Positions 18,068 to 26,364 of a stretch of 55,212 nucleotides of DNA are shown piece by piece. Within the stretch, counting starts at the first letter, position 1. The number at the start of each line of letters is the position of its first letter. The notes beneath the pieces were generated by a model. It did no database searches. It had not been told where the DNA came from and saw nothing but the letters and a program-made list of their open reading frames with translations. The position numbers and the translations under genes are program-made. The stretch comes from an uncultured Actinomycetes bacterium (GTDB taxonomy: Bacteria; Actinomycetota; Thermoleophilia; RBG-16-64-13): assembly GCA_903873715.1 (NCBI GenBank), contig CAIQPS010000018.1:1-55212 (forward strand), given 5' to 3'.

Positions 18068-18089
18068 CCTGAAATCATCCTGAAAGCAT
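18068..18089. promoter_or_regulatory. Tandem 11-bp direct repeat, probable OmpR/PhoB-family operator
   Basis: CCTGAAATCAT is followed immediately by CCTGAAAGCAT, 10 of 11 bases identical. Head-to-tail sites with an 11-bp period are what OmpR/PhoB-family dimers bind. It lies between the OmpR-type operon and the GGDEF-EAL gene. The link to this particular regulator is inference. Confidence 0.5.
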
Positions 18090-18182
18090 TTCCCGCATTT
18101 TCCGGCCTCTCCGGGGCGTCTCGGCGCCCGATACTTCAGTCTTCGACACCTAATGCCGAAAAGACAGGTAGAGAGGACACAT

Positions 18183-20591
18183 TTGAACATCGACTACACA
18201 CCATCGGTCTGGTTCCTGGTGGGCGGGTTGCCCTTGGCGGCCTACCTGCTGTGGAGTGGATGGAGGCACCGGGGCAAACCCGGCGCCGTGCCTTTCCTCG
18301 TGCTGATCTCCCTGTCGACGGCATGGGTCGTCGGTTCGATACTCGAGCTCCTGTCCGCCAGCCTGCCTGTCAAGGTGCTCTGGGCCGACTTCCAGTACCT
18401 GCCCATCTGCTTCGTCCCGGTCACGTGGGTGGCGCTGGCCTTGGACTACACCGGCCATCGCGCGCTGCTCACCCGCCGCAACGCGGTCCTGATGTGCCTG
18501 CTGCCGCTCATCATGCTCGGTCTGCAATGGACCAACGTGCACCACCACCTGATGCGGGCTAGCGTGTGGCTCGACACCTCCAGCAGCCACCCGGTCATCG
18601 GCAGGACGTTCGGTCCCATGTTCTGGATCCACGTCGCATACAGCTACGTCCTGATCGTCGTCGCCATGGCCCTCCTGCTCCACTTCGTGCTCAGCCGGCC
18701 GCCGATGTTCCGCAAGCAGCCCGCCCTGCTGTTCGTGGGGTTCGCGGTGCCCTACATCTGGAACGTGATGTTCGTCCTCATCCGGCCCAGTTGGATGCCG
18801 GCGTTCGACTACACGCCCGCTCTCTTCGCGGTCGGGGAGATGTTCGTGGCTTATTCGCTGTTCAGGCTGCACATGTTCGATCTCGTGAACGTGGCCCGCG
18901 ATTCGATCATGGAGAACATGACGGACGGCTTCCTGGTCCTGGACCACCAGGGTGTCGTGCTGGACATCAACGAGGCCGCCCGCAGCATCATCGCCCGGCC
19001 TGTGCACGACATCCTGGGAGAGCCCATCGCCGATTCGTGGCTGGCGTGGGACGAGGTGGCCCGGTCGTTCGACACGGAAGACGGGACCGCCATGATAAGC
19101 CTCACCTTGGACGGGAGACGCCGGGACTTCGAGATCGGATGCTCCCATCTGGCCGGCAGTCCGGACGTGAGCGGCCGGGTGCTCGTCATGCACGACGTCA
19201 CCGAACGGTCGGCCCTGGAGGACAGTCTGCGGCTCCAGGCCCTCACCGACGGCCTGACCGGCCTGCCGAACCGGACGCTTTTCATGGCCAAACTGGGGGA
19301 CGCCGTCCACGTCTCCCGACGGTACGCCAACAAGCTGTTCGCGGTCATGGTCATCGACGTCGACCGGTTCAAGTTCATCAACGACACCATCGGCCATCCG
19401 GCAGGTGACGCCGTCCTGGAGACGGTGTCCCTGCGCTTGAAGCGGTGCGTGCGCGAAGCCGATACCGTCGCTCGCCTGGGCGGCGACGAATTCCTGGTGC
19501 TACTCAGCGAGATCAGCGACGTACGCGACGTGGTCGTGGTGTCGGAGCGCATCCAGGACGAGATGCGGGCGCCCATGTACGTGCGCCAGCAGCAGATGTT
19601 GGTGAGTGTGAGCGTGGGCGTTGTCATCTGGGACACCTCGTACCGGGACGCAGAGGACCTGCTCCATGCCGCCGACACGGCCATGTACCAAGCGAAAGCC
19701 GCCGGTGGGGGTTGCTACCGCATCTTCGACGAGCGCATGCACAGGGCCATGCTCGAGTCCATCCAGGCGGAGGCGGAACTGAGGGAAGCGGTCGAGAAGG
19801 AAGACTTCCAGCTGGAGTACCAGCCGGTGATAGACCTCGCCACCCAGGAGATAGTCTCTCTCGAAGCGCTCGTCCGCTGGCAACACCCCAACCGGGGGGT
19901 AATACCGCCCAACTCGTTCATCGGCATCGCCGAGACCAGTGGCTTGATAGTGCCCCTCGGGGACATGATCATCGACCAGCTCTGCCGGCAGCTCAGCCAG
20001 TGGCGCTCCCGCACCTGCCCGGCGTTCGGCCTGCCCGTGAGCCTGAACATCTCGCCCCGGCAACTCACCGACACCGACTTCGTGGGCACCATCCTCAACC
20101 GCATGACCGAGTGGCACCTCTCGCCCGGCAGTCTGATGTTCGAGATAACCGAGGCGGCGCTCAACCGCGATGCGGTCCGGGCCAAGAACGCCATCAAGGA
20201 GCTGTGCACCCTGGGCATGCGGGTCTGCCTGGACGACTTCGGCACCGGGCCTTCGTCCCTCCACCACCTCATGACCTTCCCCGGCCAGGAGATCAAGCTC
20301 GACTGCGCACTGATCTCGCGCCTCAAGGACGAGTCCGCCGAGCTGGCGCTGGCCCGCGCGATCACCGACCTCGCCCACGCGCTGCAACTCGTGGTGATCG
20401 CCGAAGGCGTCGAATCCGAGCGGGACTGGGGGCTCCTGAAGGAGCTGGGTTGCGACCGGGCCCAAGGCTTCTACAGCGGGGAGCCGATGCGGCCCGACCT
20501 TCTCCTCGACTATCTAGCGGAGCGGCGGCCACCAGGAGGGAACGTCGAGGTCCTCAGACGGAGGACTCGGCGCCCGCGGCCCAGCGCCTAG
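18183..20591 (+). CDS. Membrane-bound diguanylate cyclase/phosphodiesterase (7TM-PAS-GGDEF-EAL)
   Basis: 802 aa from TTG 18183. GAGAGG at 18171-18176 sits 6 nt before it; the ATG at 18153 has no ribosome-binding site. Domains: an N-terminal membrane region resembling the histidine-kinase 7TM domain (about 1-225), PAS (about 235-340), GGDEF with intact RLGGDEF near residue 432, and EAL with intact SLEALVRWQHP near residue 560. Other EAL residues are kept (LNISPRQL, EITEAAL, CLDDFGTG, AEGVES), though GYSSL is GPSSL and the loop-region Lys-Ile-Asp is KLD. Both synthesis and breakdown of cyclic di-GMP are possible. The 3' end overlaps the convergent gene by 4 bp. Confidence 0.9.
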   Translation: MNIDYTPSVWFLVGGLPLAAYLLWSGWRHRGKPGAVPFLVLISLSTAWVVGSILELLSASLPVKVLWADFQYLPICFVPVTWVALALDYTGHRALLTRRNAVLMCLLPLIMLGLQWTNVHHHLMRASVWLDTSSSHPVIGRTFGPMFWIHVAYSYVLIVVAMALLLHFVLSRPPMFRKQPALLFVGFAVPYIWNVMFVLIRPSWMPAFDYTPALFAVGEMFVAYSLFRLHMFDLVNVARDSIMENMTDGFLVLDHQGVVLDINEAARSIIARPVHDILGEPIADSWLAWDEVARSFDTEDGTAMISLTLDGRRRDFEIGCSHLAGSPDVSGRVLVMHDVTERSALEDSLRLQALTDGLTGLPNRTLFMAKLGDAVHVSRRYANKLFAVMVIDVDRFKFINDTIGHPAGDAVLETVSLRLKRCVREADTVARLGGDEFLVLLSEISDVRDVVVVSERIQDEMRAPMYVRQQQMLVSVSVGVVIWDTSYRDAEDLLHAADTAMYQAKAAGGGCYRIFDERMHRAMLESIQAEAELREAVEKEDFQLEYQPVIDLATQEIVSLEALVRWQHPNRGVIPPNSFIGIAETSGLIVPLGDMIIDQLCRQLSQWRSRTCPAFGLPVSLNISPRQLTDTDFVGTILNRMTEWHLSPGSLMFEITEAALNRDAVRAKNAIKELCTLGMRVCLDDFGTGPSSLHHLMTFPGQEIKLDCALISRLKDESAELALARAITDLAHALQLVVIAEGVESERDWGLLKELGCDRAQGFYSGEPMRPDLLLDYLAERRPPGGNVEVLRRRTRRPRPSA

Positions 20592-21469
20592 CTGCGCCGC
20601 AGTCCCAGCCGGCCGCCCTGCTCGACCTCGCGCGGGGCGTTCGTCACCTGCAGCAACCCCTTCTCGTCGACACGCACGGTGGTGTTCGCGCAACCGCCGG
20701 CCTCGTGACTCTGATAGTTGATCGTCACGGCCTCGGGAACCACGGCGGCACCGCTCTCGCCGACACCCGCCAGGTCGGTCCACCTGACGGCCACCGAGGG
20801 GGCGTCGCAGTCGGCGAAGACCTCCGACCACACCATGGGACGCGCGAGATAGCCGGCGGAAGGGCCGCGGCGCCCGGGGGCCGCGCCCGGACGCATCAGG
20901 TCGCGGAGCACGGTGGTCTCACCCGTCGCGAGGTCGGCCACCTCCACCCGCCAGCCTCCGGGGGCGTCGGGCGAGCGGTGGACCCGGAACCGGTAGGGCC
21001 GTCCCGGCCGCCAAGGGAAGGCCATGGTGTTGGGGTCGCCGGGGAAGGTGAAGAGGTCCGGTGTCGTCCCGGGCAGGACGGCGCCGCCCAGGGCCTGAGA
21101 GGCATAGCCGCCCCAGTTGGCCGCGGTACCGCCCGGGAAGCGGCTGTTCCACTGCAGACCGGTGTGTCCGCCGCCCCACGACCGGCCGTCCTCATCCGCG
21201 AAGTCGACCTGCAACGCCCAGAAGTACAGCGAACGGACCCTCGGCGGCTCGACGATCTCGAGCGTGGCCGACACTTCGACCAAGGAGCCCGCCTCCTGAG
21301 TGCGGGGAAGCTGCCAGAACAGGTGGAAGGACGAAGCGCCGTTGCCGGAACGGGGCGGGCCCGCTACGCGGGGCCCGCGGCCGAGAGCCGCGCCGGCGGC
21401 CGCCGGCGCCCCGGGCGGAGCGCTGACAGCCCCCCAGAGAGCGCGCAGCGTATCGCGGAAGCCCGGCAT
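20588..21469 (-). CDS. Unrecognised protein, possible beta-sandwich carbohydrate-binding fold
   Basis: 293 aa, no signal peptide or membrane helix evident. The first 50 residues are Ala/Gly/Pro-rich; the rest is dense in Trp, aromatic residues and alternating beta-like segments (LYFWALQVDFADEDG, YRFRVHRSPDAPGGWRVEVAD). The pattern of a Trp-Gly-Tyr strand, a Trp-containing strand and a later Ser-Glu-Val-Phe strand loosely recalls DUF3472 proteins, but I would not assign it. It converges on the GGDEF-EAL gene with a 4-bp overlap and is divergent from the nucleotidase. Its codon usage resembles its neighbours, supporting a real gene. Confidence 0.6.
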   Translation of the reverse strand: MPGFRDTLRALWGAVSAPPGAPAAAGAALGRGPRVAGPPRSGNGASSFHLFWQLPRTQEAGSLVEVSATLEIVEPPRVRSLYFWALQVDFADEDGRSWGGGHTGLQWNSRFPGGTAANWGGYASQALGGAVLPGTTPDLFTFPGDPNTMAFPWRPGRPYRFRVHRSPDAPGGWRVEVADLATGETTVLRDLMRPGAAPGRRGPSAGYLARPMVWSEVFADCDAPSVAVRWTDLAGVGESGAAVVPEAVTINYQSHEAGGCANTTVRVDEKGLLQVTNAPREVEQGGRLGLRRS

Positions 21470-21630
21470 CAGACAGGCCCCCGCGCATTCCAGCGGCGAG
21501 GCGTCACTGGTACGATTTCCAGGAGGAGGTCGCGAGGCGCGCGGGGCGCGGCGCGGGTGGGCGCCGCCGCGGCAGCTGCGGCGCGGCCGTTCCCGGCTTG
21601 GCGTGACTCCGACATATGACGGGAGAGACC

Positions 21631-23100
21631 ATGGGCGAGACTCGCAAGTTCACCATCCTCCACTCCAACGACATGCACGGCGACTTCTTCGCCGAACAGG
21701 CGGCGGGCGGAGGTGAGCTCATCGGCGGGCTGCCGCTCCTCTCCGGCCACATCAACAAGGTGCGCGCGGAGGAGGAGAACGTCCTCTTCGTGATCTCCGG
21801 TGACATGGTGCAGGGGTCGATCATCGACTCGGACTTCAAAGGCACCTCGACCATGCAGATCATGAACTACCTGGCCCCCGACGTGGTGGCGCTGGGCAAC
21901 CATGAGGTCGACTACGGCCTGCCTCATCTGCTGTTCCTCGAGAAGATCGCCAACTTCCCCATTGTCAACGCGAACCTCTACATCAAGCCGTTCGAGAAGC
22001 GGATGATGCGACCGTACCACATCATCAACAAGGCCGGTTTCGACATCATGTTCACCGGCATCCTCACCGAGAAGGTGATGGATTCCATAAATCTCGACGA
22101 GCTCATCGGCACCTTCGTCACCCTGGAAGAGGCAAGCACCGAGGTCGGCAAGATCTGCGACGCCTTCAAGAACGATGACATCGACCTCACCATCCTCCTC
22201 ACCCACATAGGGTTCGAATCGGACAAGCAGCTCGCCACCATGCTGCGCCCTGAGTGGGGTGTGGACCTCATCATCGGCGGGCACAGCCATACGGTCCTGT
22301 CCCAACCGGCAGAGGTCAACAACGTACTCATCGTGCAGGCGGGTACCGGCACCAACCAGATCGGCCGCTTCGACATCGTGGTGGACGACGACACCAACGC
22401 CATCGTCGAGTGGAAGTGGCAGCTCATCCCCATCGACGAGCACATCGCCGAGCCCGACCTGCGCATGGCCGAGTTCATCGAGTCGTTCAAGGACGTGGTG
22501 GACCGCAAGTACAGCGTGATCGTCACAAAGTTCGCGGAACAACTCACGCATCCGCGCCGGGAGGTCGAGACCTCGCTCGGCAACCTCATCGCCGACGCCA
22601 TCGCCGACACCACCGGCGCGGACGTGGTGTTCCTCGGCGCGGGATCCGTGCGGGTCAAGGAGCTGGGACCGGCAGTCAGCCTCATGGACCTGTTGGGCTG
22701 CTTCCCCTACGACGACTCGCTCACCCGCTTCAACGTGAGCGGGGCGGCGCTCAAGAAGGCCTTCGCCCGCTGGATGCGGCCGGAGAACCGCGACGGCGAG
22801 GGTGAGTGCTACCAGGTGAACCGTGCGGTGCGCGCCACCTACTCCGACTCGGAGAAACGGCTGGTGTCGCTGGAAGTCAACGGCAAGCCTGTGGATGACG
22901 GGGCGGCGTACGGGCTCATCCTCCAGGGCTATCACGCAAAGAACGCCAAGCCCTACCTGGACCTCGACCCTGAGGAGCTCACGTCCGCGGGCCCCAGCCA
23001 CGTGTCCGCCACCTCCGCACAGACGGTCATTCGGGAGTGGCTTGCCCTCCACCAGAACGCGGTGAGCAAGGTGGAGGGGCGGCTGACGTACCAGGCCTAG
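21631..23100 (+). CDS. 5'-nucleotidase/2',3'-cyclic phosphodiesterase family protein (UshA-like)
   Basis: 489 aa from ATG 21631, preceded by GGGAGAG at 21621-21627; an upstream ATG at 21616 has no such site. The metal site is complete: HSNDMHGDFF, ISGDMVQG, GNHEVDYG, LLTHIG and GGHSHT. The C-terminal nucleotide-binding domain is recognisable (NLIADAIADTTGADVVFLGAGSVR; the FPYDDSLTRFNVSG segment). Unlike UshA there is no signal peptide, so it probably acts in the cytoplasm on nucleotides or related phosphoesters. The exact substrate is not readable from sequence. Confidence 0.88.
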   Translation: MGETRKFTILHSNDMHGDFFAEQAAGGGELIGGLPLLSGHINKVRAEEENVLFVISGDMVQGSIIDSDFKGTSTMQIMNYLAPDVVALGNHEVDYGLPHLLFLEKIANFPIVNANLYIKPFEKRMMRPYHIINKAGFDIMFTGILTEKVMDSINLDELIGTFVTLEEASTEVGKICDAFKNDDIDLTILLTHIGFESDKQLATMLRPEWGVDLIIGGHSHTVLSQPAEVNNVLIVQAGTGTNQIGRFDIVVDDDTNAIVEWKWQLIPIDEHIAEPDLRMAEFIESFKDVVDRKYSVIVTKFAEQLTHPRREVETSLGNLIADAIADTTGADVVFLGAGSVRVKELGPAVSLMDLLGCFPYDDSLTRFNVSGAALKKAFARWMRPENRDGEGECYQVNRAVRATYSDSEKRLVSLEVNGKPVDDGAAYGLILQGYHAKNAKPYLDLDPEELTSAGPSHVSATSAQTVIREWLALHQNAVSKVEGRLTYQA

Positions 23101-23161
23101 AGCGCGGCCACGCGACTCGCCGCCGGCTGCCCAAACAGCGCGGCCACGCGGCCCGCCGCCG
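23101..23161. repeat. Two-copy 25-bp direct repeat, 36-bp period
   Basis: 23101-23125 and 23137-23161 agree at 23 of 25 positions, beginning AGCGCGGCCACGCG, separated by 11 bp. They fill the 68-bp gap between convergent genes. They could form part of a termination structure or be a remnant duplication. Confidence 0.7.
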
Positions 23162-23168
23162 AGCCTCT

Positions 23169-24557
23169 CTACTGCCCCGCGGTGGTGGTGGTCTCGCCGA
23201 TCTTCAGCCAGGCCGGCTGGATATAGCCGGGCAGCGCGAACGCATCCACGCCGGAGAAGGCCAGCTTGCCGTCGCCCTTGTACTGGGCGTACGCGATGGG
23301 GAAGGCCGGACCGGCCTTGACCATCTGTTCCGGGTTGTTGAAGTCGTAGGTGCCGAGCAGGCCCTTGTATGGGTTGTTCTTGATGTACTCGGCGATGTCG
23401 GCGTACTTGGTGGAGTCACCCACGGCCTTGGCGGCGGCCGCCCACAACATCACCGAATCGTAGGCGGACGGCGGGCTGGTGAGCGGCACGTCCTCCCCAT
23501 AGGCGTCCTTGTAGCGCTGCTTCCAGGCGTCGCCCTCGGTGCTCGGCGGGACGTAGGCGCTCACGTATCCTGTCAGCCCCTTCAGCTTGTCGCCCAGCGC
23601 GTCCTGCATCTCCGGGAGCGTCACCAGATAGGAGATGTCGAGCAGCGACGGGGTCGGCTTCTCCATGAACTTCTCGACGAAAGAGGCCATCCCGTCGACG
23701 GACAGGAACGAGGTGAGTATCGCCGCCGGCTGCTCCGTCTGGATCTTGGCCAGGAGGGGGCTCCAGTCGGTGGTGTCGTAGCTCACCTGCTCGTTGAGGA
23801 CGACCTGCCAGCCGGCCTTCTCGGCGGCCGCGGCGGCCGCAGCCGCGTACTTCTGGTCCCAGTCCTGGTCGCCGTAGAAGATGGCGACCTTCTTGTTGGG
23901 GTAGACGTACGTGTCTTCGAACTGGACCGCGGCCTGGAACGCCCGCGTCCCGTAGTCCGCCTCCACCGGGGAGACCTGGAACATGTTGCCGTACTTGCCG
24001 GGGTCGCTCTTGACCAGGGCGGCGGCAGCGCTGGAGCCGCTCGCGTGCAGGAAGGGCACGTCACTGCCGGCCCCGAAGGCTTCGTAGTCGGGGCCGTAGC
24101 CCCCGTAGCCTTCGATTATGACGTCGCACTTCATCTGGTCGAGGAGGTAGGCCTTGGCGGCGTCGAGGCTGTCGGAGGACAGGTCCTCGATGTCGTACAC
24201 CCGCAACTCCACCGGCCGGCCAAGGAGACCGCCGGCGTCGTTGATCTCGTCCACGGCCATCTGCAGGCCGGTCTGCATATCCTGGCCGTCACCGGCGTAG
24301 ACGCCACTCAGCGGGAGCGGTGCGCCGATGCGGATGGTGTTCGCGTCCACCTGCTCCGTCGTGGGGACGTCGGCCTCGGTGGTGGTCGTCGGCTCCTCGG
24401 TGGTGGTCACGCCGGCCGTCGTGGCGGTGGTGGAACTGGGCGCCGCACCGCCGCCACACCCGAGGGCGAACATGGCGACCAGCACCACGGCGATGGCGAG
24501 CGCGAGCGGGGCCAGCGCGCTGGCTGCGTCTTGGATCGTGCCGGGCCTCGTTCTCAC
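23169..24557 (-). CDS. Branched-chain-amino-acid-type ABC transporter substrate-binding lipoprotein (second copy)
   Basis: 462 aa from GTG 24557, with AGGGGG 7 nt upstream; longer in-frame starts lack a site. The N-terminus is a lipoprotein signal ending MFALGC, then a Thr/Ser/Val stalk (about 40-75). The periplasmic-binding-protein type I fold (LivK-like) begins IRIGAPLPLSGVYAGDG. It is plainly paralogous to the protein at 28874-30223: shared blocks include GGLLGRPVEL, EGYGGYGPD and PYKGLLGTYDFNNPEQ. It is the last gene of the operon, set off from tetR by a hairpin. The ligand is unknown; an amino acid or similar polar compound is likely. Confidence 0.9.
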   Translation of the reverse strand: MRTRPGTIQDAASALAPLALAIAVVLVAMFALGCGGGAAPSSTTATTAGVTTTEEPTTTTEADVPTTEQVDANTIRIGAPLPLSGVYAGDGQDMQTGLQMAVDEINDAGGLLGRPVELRVYDIEDLSSDSLDAAKAYLLDQMKCDVIIEGYGGYGPDYEAFGAGSDVPFLHASGSSAAAALVKSDPGKYGNMFQVSPVEADYGTRAFQAAVQFEDTYVYPNKKVAIFYGDQDWDQKYAAAAAAAAEKAGWQVVLNEQVSYDTTDWSPLLAKIQTEQPAAILTSFLSVDGMASFVEKFMEKPTPSLLDISYLVTLPEMQDALGDKLKGLTGYVSAYVPPSTEGDAWKQRYKDAYGEDVPLTSPPSAYDSVMLWAAAAKAVGDSTKYADIAEYIKNNPYKGLLGTYDFNNPEQMVKAGPAFPIAYAQYKGDGKLAFSGVDAFALPGYIQPAWLKIGETTTTAGQ

Positions 24558-24609
24558 GTCCGTACCCCCTCGTAGCGGGCTCTGCAAAGCGTACTCCCTC
24601 CTTTTACCA

Positions 24610-24628
24610 CACCGGGACGGTCCCGGTG
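24610..24628 (-). promoter_or_regulatory. Intercistronic hairpin between tetR and the second binding-protein gene
   Basis: CACCGGGA and TCCCGGTG form a perfect 8-bp stem with a 3-nt loop directly after the tetR stop codon. There is no T-tract. It may shield the upstream message end or tune expression of the last gene. Confidence 0.45.
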
Positions 24629-24633
24629 CCGTA

Positions 24634-25290
24634 TCAGACGGAGGGATCGTCGAGGGAAGCGAGGAAGCCGTCTAGACCGTTCTTGAGGAAGTACTCGAGG
24701 GCGGCGAAGGACTTCTCCAGATCGAAGCCCTTGGGCCGCAGAGCCGCTTGCAGCGCCAAGCCGTCGACGGCGGCCACCATCAGGGAGACGAAGCCCAGGT
24801 AGCGGTCGCGGTTCTGCGGAGTCACCCTGTCGGCCAGGCCCAGCCACTCCACGTTCATCTTGTAGTACCACTCGTAGAGCGCCGCGACCCTCCCGCGCAG
24901 CCGCTCGTCGCGGATGACGTAGGGGAGCAGGTCGAAGAACACCAGGAAACCGTCGGCATCCGCGGCCAGCCTGGTCTGGCCGGCCACGTAGCGCTGCAAC
25001 CGTTCCTCGCCCGCGGTGCCGCGCAAGTTGTCGGCCAGGGTCAGACAGTCCTGGTAGTCGAGCGAATCGACGATGGCCAGTATCAGCCCGTCCTTGTTGC
25101 CGAAGTAGTACTTGATGGACGCCTTGTTCTTGCCCGATTCCGCGGCGATCGCATCGAGAGTGAGAGCGTCGAACCCCCCGGCCAGGAGCAGCCGGCGGCC
25201 GGCTTCCACCAGCTTCTGCGCCGTCTCCGGTAGAGAGAGCGCGGGGTCCTCGACGGGGAACCCTAGAGGCTCGGGGCTCTGGGCGCTCAT
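24634..25290 (-). CDS. TetR/AcrR-family transcriptional regulator
   Basis: 218 aa. The N-terminal helix-turn-helix is typical: AGRRLLLAGGFDALTLDAIAAESGKNKASIKYYFGNKDGLI (about residues 28-68). The C-terminal ligand domain is divergent. It starts 2 bp after the livM stop codon, so it is inside the transport operon. A palindrome of TetR type at 33043-33062 next to the operon promoter is its most likely operator, implying repression relieved by the transported compound or a breakdown product. That link is inferred. Confidence 0.9.
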   Translation of the reverse strand: MSAQSPEPLGFPVEDPALSLPETAQKLVEAGRRLLLAGGFDALTLDAIAAESGKNKASIKYYFGNKDGLILAIVDSLDYQDCLTLADNLRGTAGEERLQRYVAGQTRLAADADGFLVFFDLLPYVIRDERLRGRVAALYEWYYKMNVEWLGLADRVTPQNRDRYLGFVSLMVAAVDGLALQAALRPKGFDLEKSFAALEYFLKNGLDGFLASLDDPSV

Positions 25291-25292
25291 CG

Positions 25293-26360
25293 TCAGGGCT
25301 TCGGCCCGTCCGTCTCGGCCGCGGGCGCCTCGGCGGCCGCATGCCGCCCGCGCCGGTGATGGACGAAGCCCTGGACCGAATCGAGGGCGCCCATGAGCCC
25401 CCGTGGCGCCAGCATCACCAGGGCGACGACCAGGGCACCGAAGATGAGCAGCCGGAAGTTCTCGAACGCGCGCAGCCAGTCGCTCACGAAGATGACCACG
25501 AAAGCGCCGATGGCGGGGCCGGGGAACTTGCCCACGCCTCCCAGAAGCACCATGACCACGAGATAGATGAACACCTCAAGGCCCAGGATCCTGGGCGATA
25601 CCACCCCTGTGTAATGCGCGTAGAAAGCTCCCATCAGGCCGGTCAGAGTACCTGAGATCGCGACTATGAGCAATGAGACCTTGTACCGAGAGATCCCCAG
25701 GCTCTGCGCGAACTGCTCCGAGTCGTGCAGAGCTATGAAGCTCGCGCCGAACCGCGAGTTGATGGCGAAGTAGCAGACCACCAGGCACAGGACGAACAAC
25801 CCGAGCGCCAGATAGAACCACGGGACCTGGTTGCCGCTGCTCAGGGTGTGGCCGCCGATGCTGTAGGGCTCTATGGGCGAGATACCCCGCTTCCCCCCGG
25901 TCCCCACCGCCTGGCCCACCGTGAGGAGCGGGCCGAGGACCTCGTAGAAAGCCAGCGTCAGCAGGGCGATGTAGATGCCCGCCATCCGCAGGCTGGGCAG
26001 CCCGAGGAGTACCGCCAGCACGGCCCCCACCGCGGCGCCGGCGAGCAGGCCCCACCACGGGTTCAGCCCGGCGTTCTGGGAGAGCATGGCGGACGCATAG
26101 GCGCCCAGGGCGAAGAAGCCTATCTGGCCGAGGTTGAAGATGCCGGCATATCCAAGCAGGAGGTCCCACGCGACCGCCACGCCGCCCCAGATCATGGAGA
26201 CGATGAGGAGCCGCATGGTGTAGGTGCTGTCGCCGAGCGCCAGGGGCAGCAAGGCCAGGATCACGACCAGCCCGAGAGTGATGCCGTTCTGGCGGTTGAA
26301 CCTGAGGGCTTTCGGCCGGTCGCCCGGGAGAGCCGCTACTGGGGTGCGGTCGCGCTTCAC
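25293..26360 (-). CDS. livM: Branched-chain-amino-acid-type ABC transporter permease
   Basis: 355 aa, about nine membrane helices, GTG start at 26360. It shows the LivM pattern: WDLLLGYAGIFNLGQIGFFALGAYASAML, then GLPSLRMAGIYIALLTLAFYEVLGPLL, with the cytoplasmic coupling region around LHDSEQFAQSLGISRYKVSLL. The basic, Ala-rich C-terminus (about 325-355) is longer than usual. It forms the membrane channel with LivH, begins 4 bp after livH and is followed by tetR. Confidence 0.92.
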   Translation of the reverse strand: MKRDRTPVAALPGDRPKALRFNRQNGITLGLVVILALLPLALGDSTYTMRLLIVSMIWGGVAVAWDLLLGYAGIFNLGQIGFFALGAYASAMLSQNAGLNPWWGLLAGAAVGAVLAVLLGLPSLRMAGIYIALLTLAFYEVLGPLLTVGQAVGTGGKRGISPIEPYSIGGHTLSSGNQVPWFYLALGLFVLCLVVCYFAINSRFGASFIALHDSEQFAQSLGISRYKVSLLIVAISGTLTGLMGAFYAHYTGVVSPRILGLEVFIYLVVMVLLGGVGKFPGPAIGAFVVIFVSDWLRAFENFRLLIFGALVVALVMLAPRGLMGALDSVQGFVHHRRGRHAAAEAPAAETDGPKP

Positions 26361-26364
26361 AGCC

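Noticed and set aside
17837-18190. A 117-codon minus-strand frame in the gap before the GGDEF-EAL gene
   Set aside because: It crosses the inverted repeats and the promoter region, has no ribosome-binding site and a Cys/Pro/Arg-rich sequence without motifs. The DNA is better explained as regulatory.
21557-21619. A 20-codon frame beginning GTG and encoding a run of Ala, upstream of the nucleotidase
   Set aside because: No ribosome-binding site at proper distance; the alanines come from GCN-rich palindromic DNA. AGGAGGAGGT at 21521-21530 has no start codon at usable spacing.
22206-22225. A GGTTCGAATC-like string resembling a tRNA T-loop
   Set aside because: It lies inside the nucleotidase coding sequence and has no cloverleaf around it.
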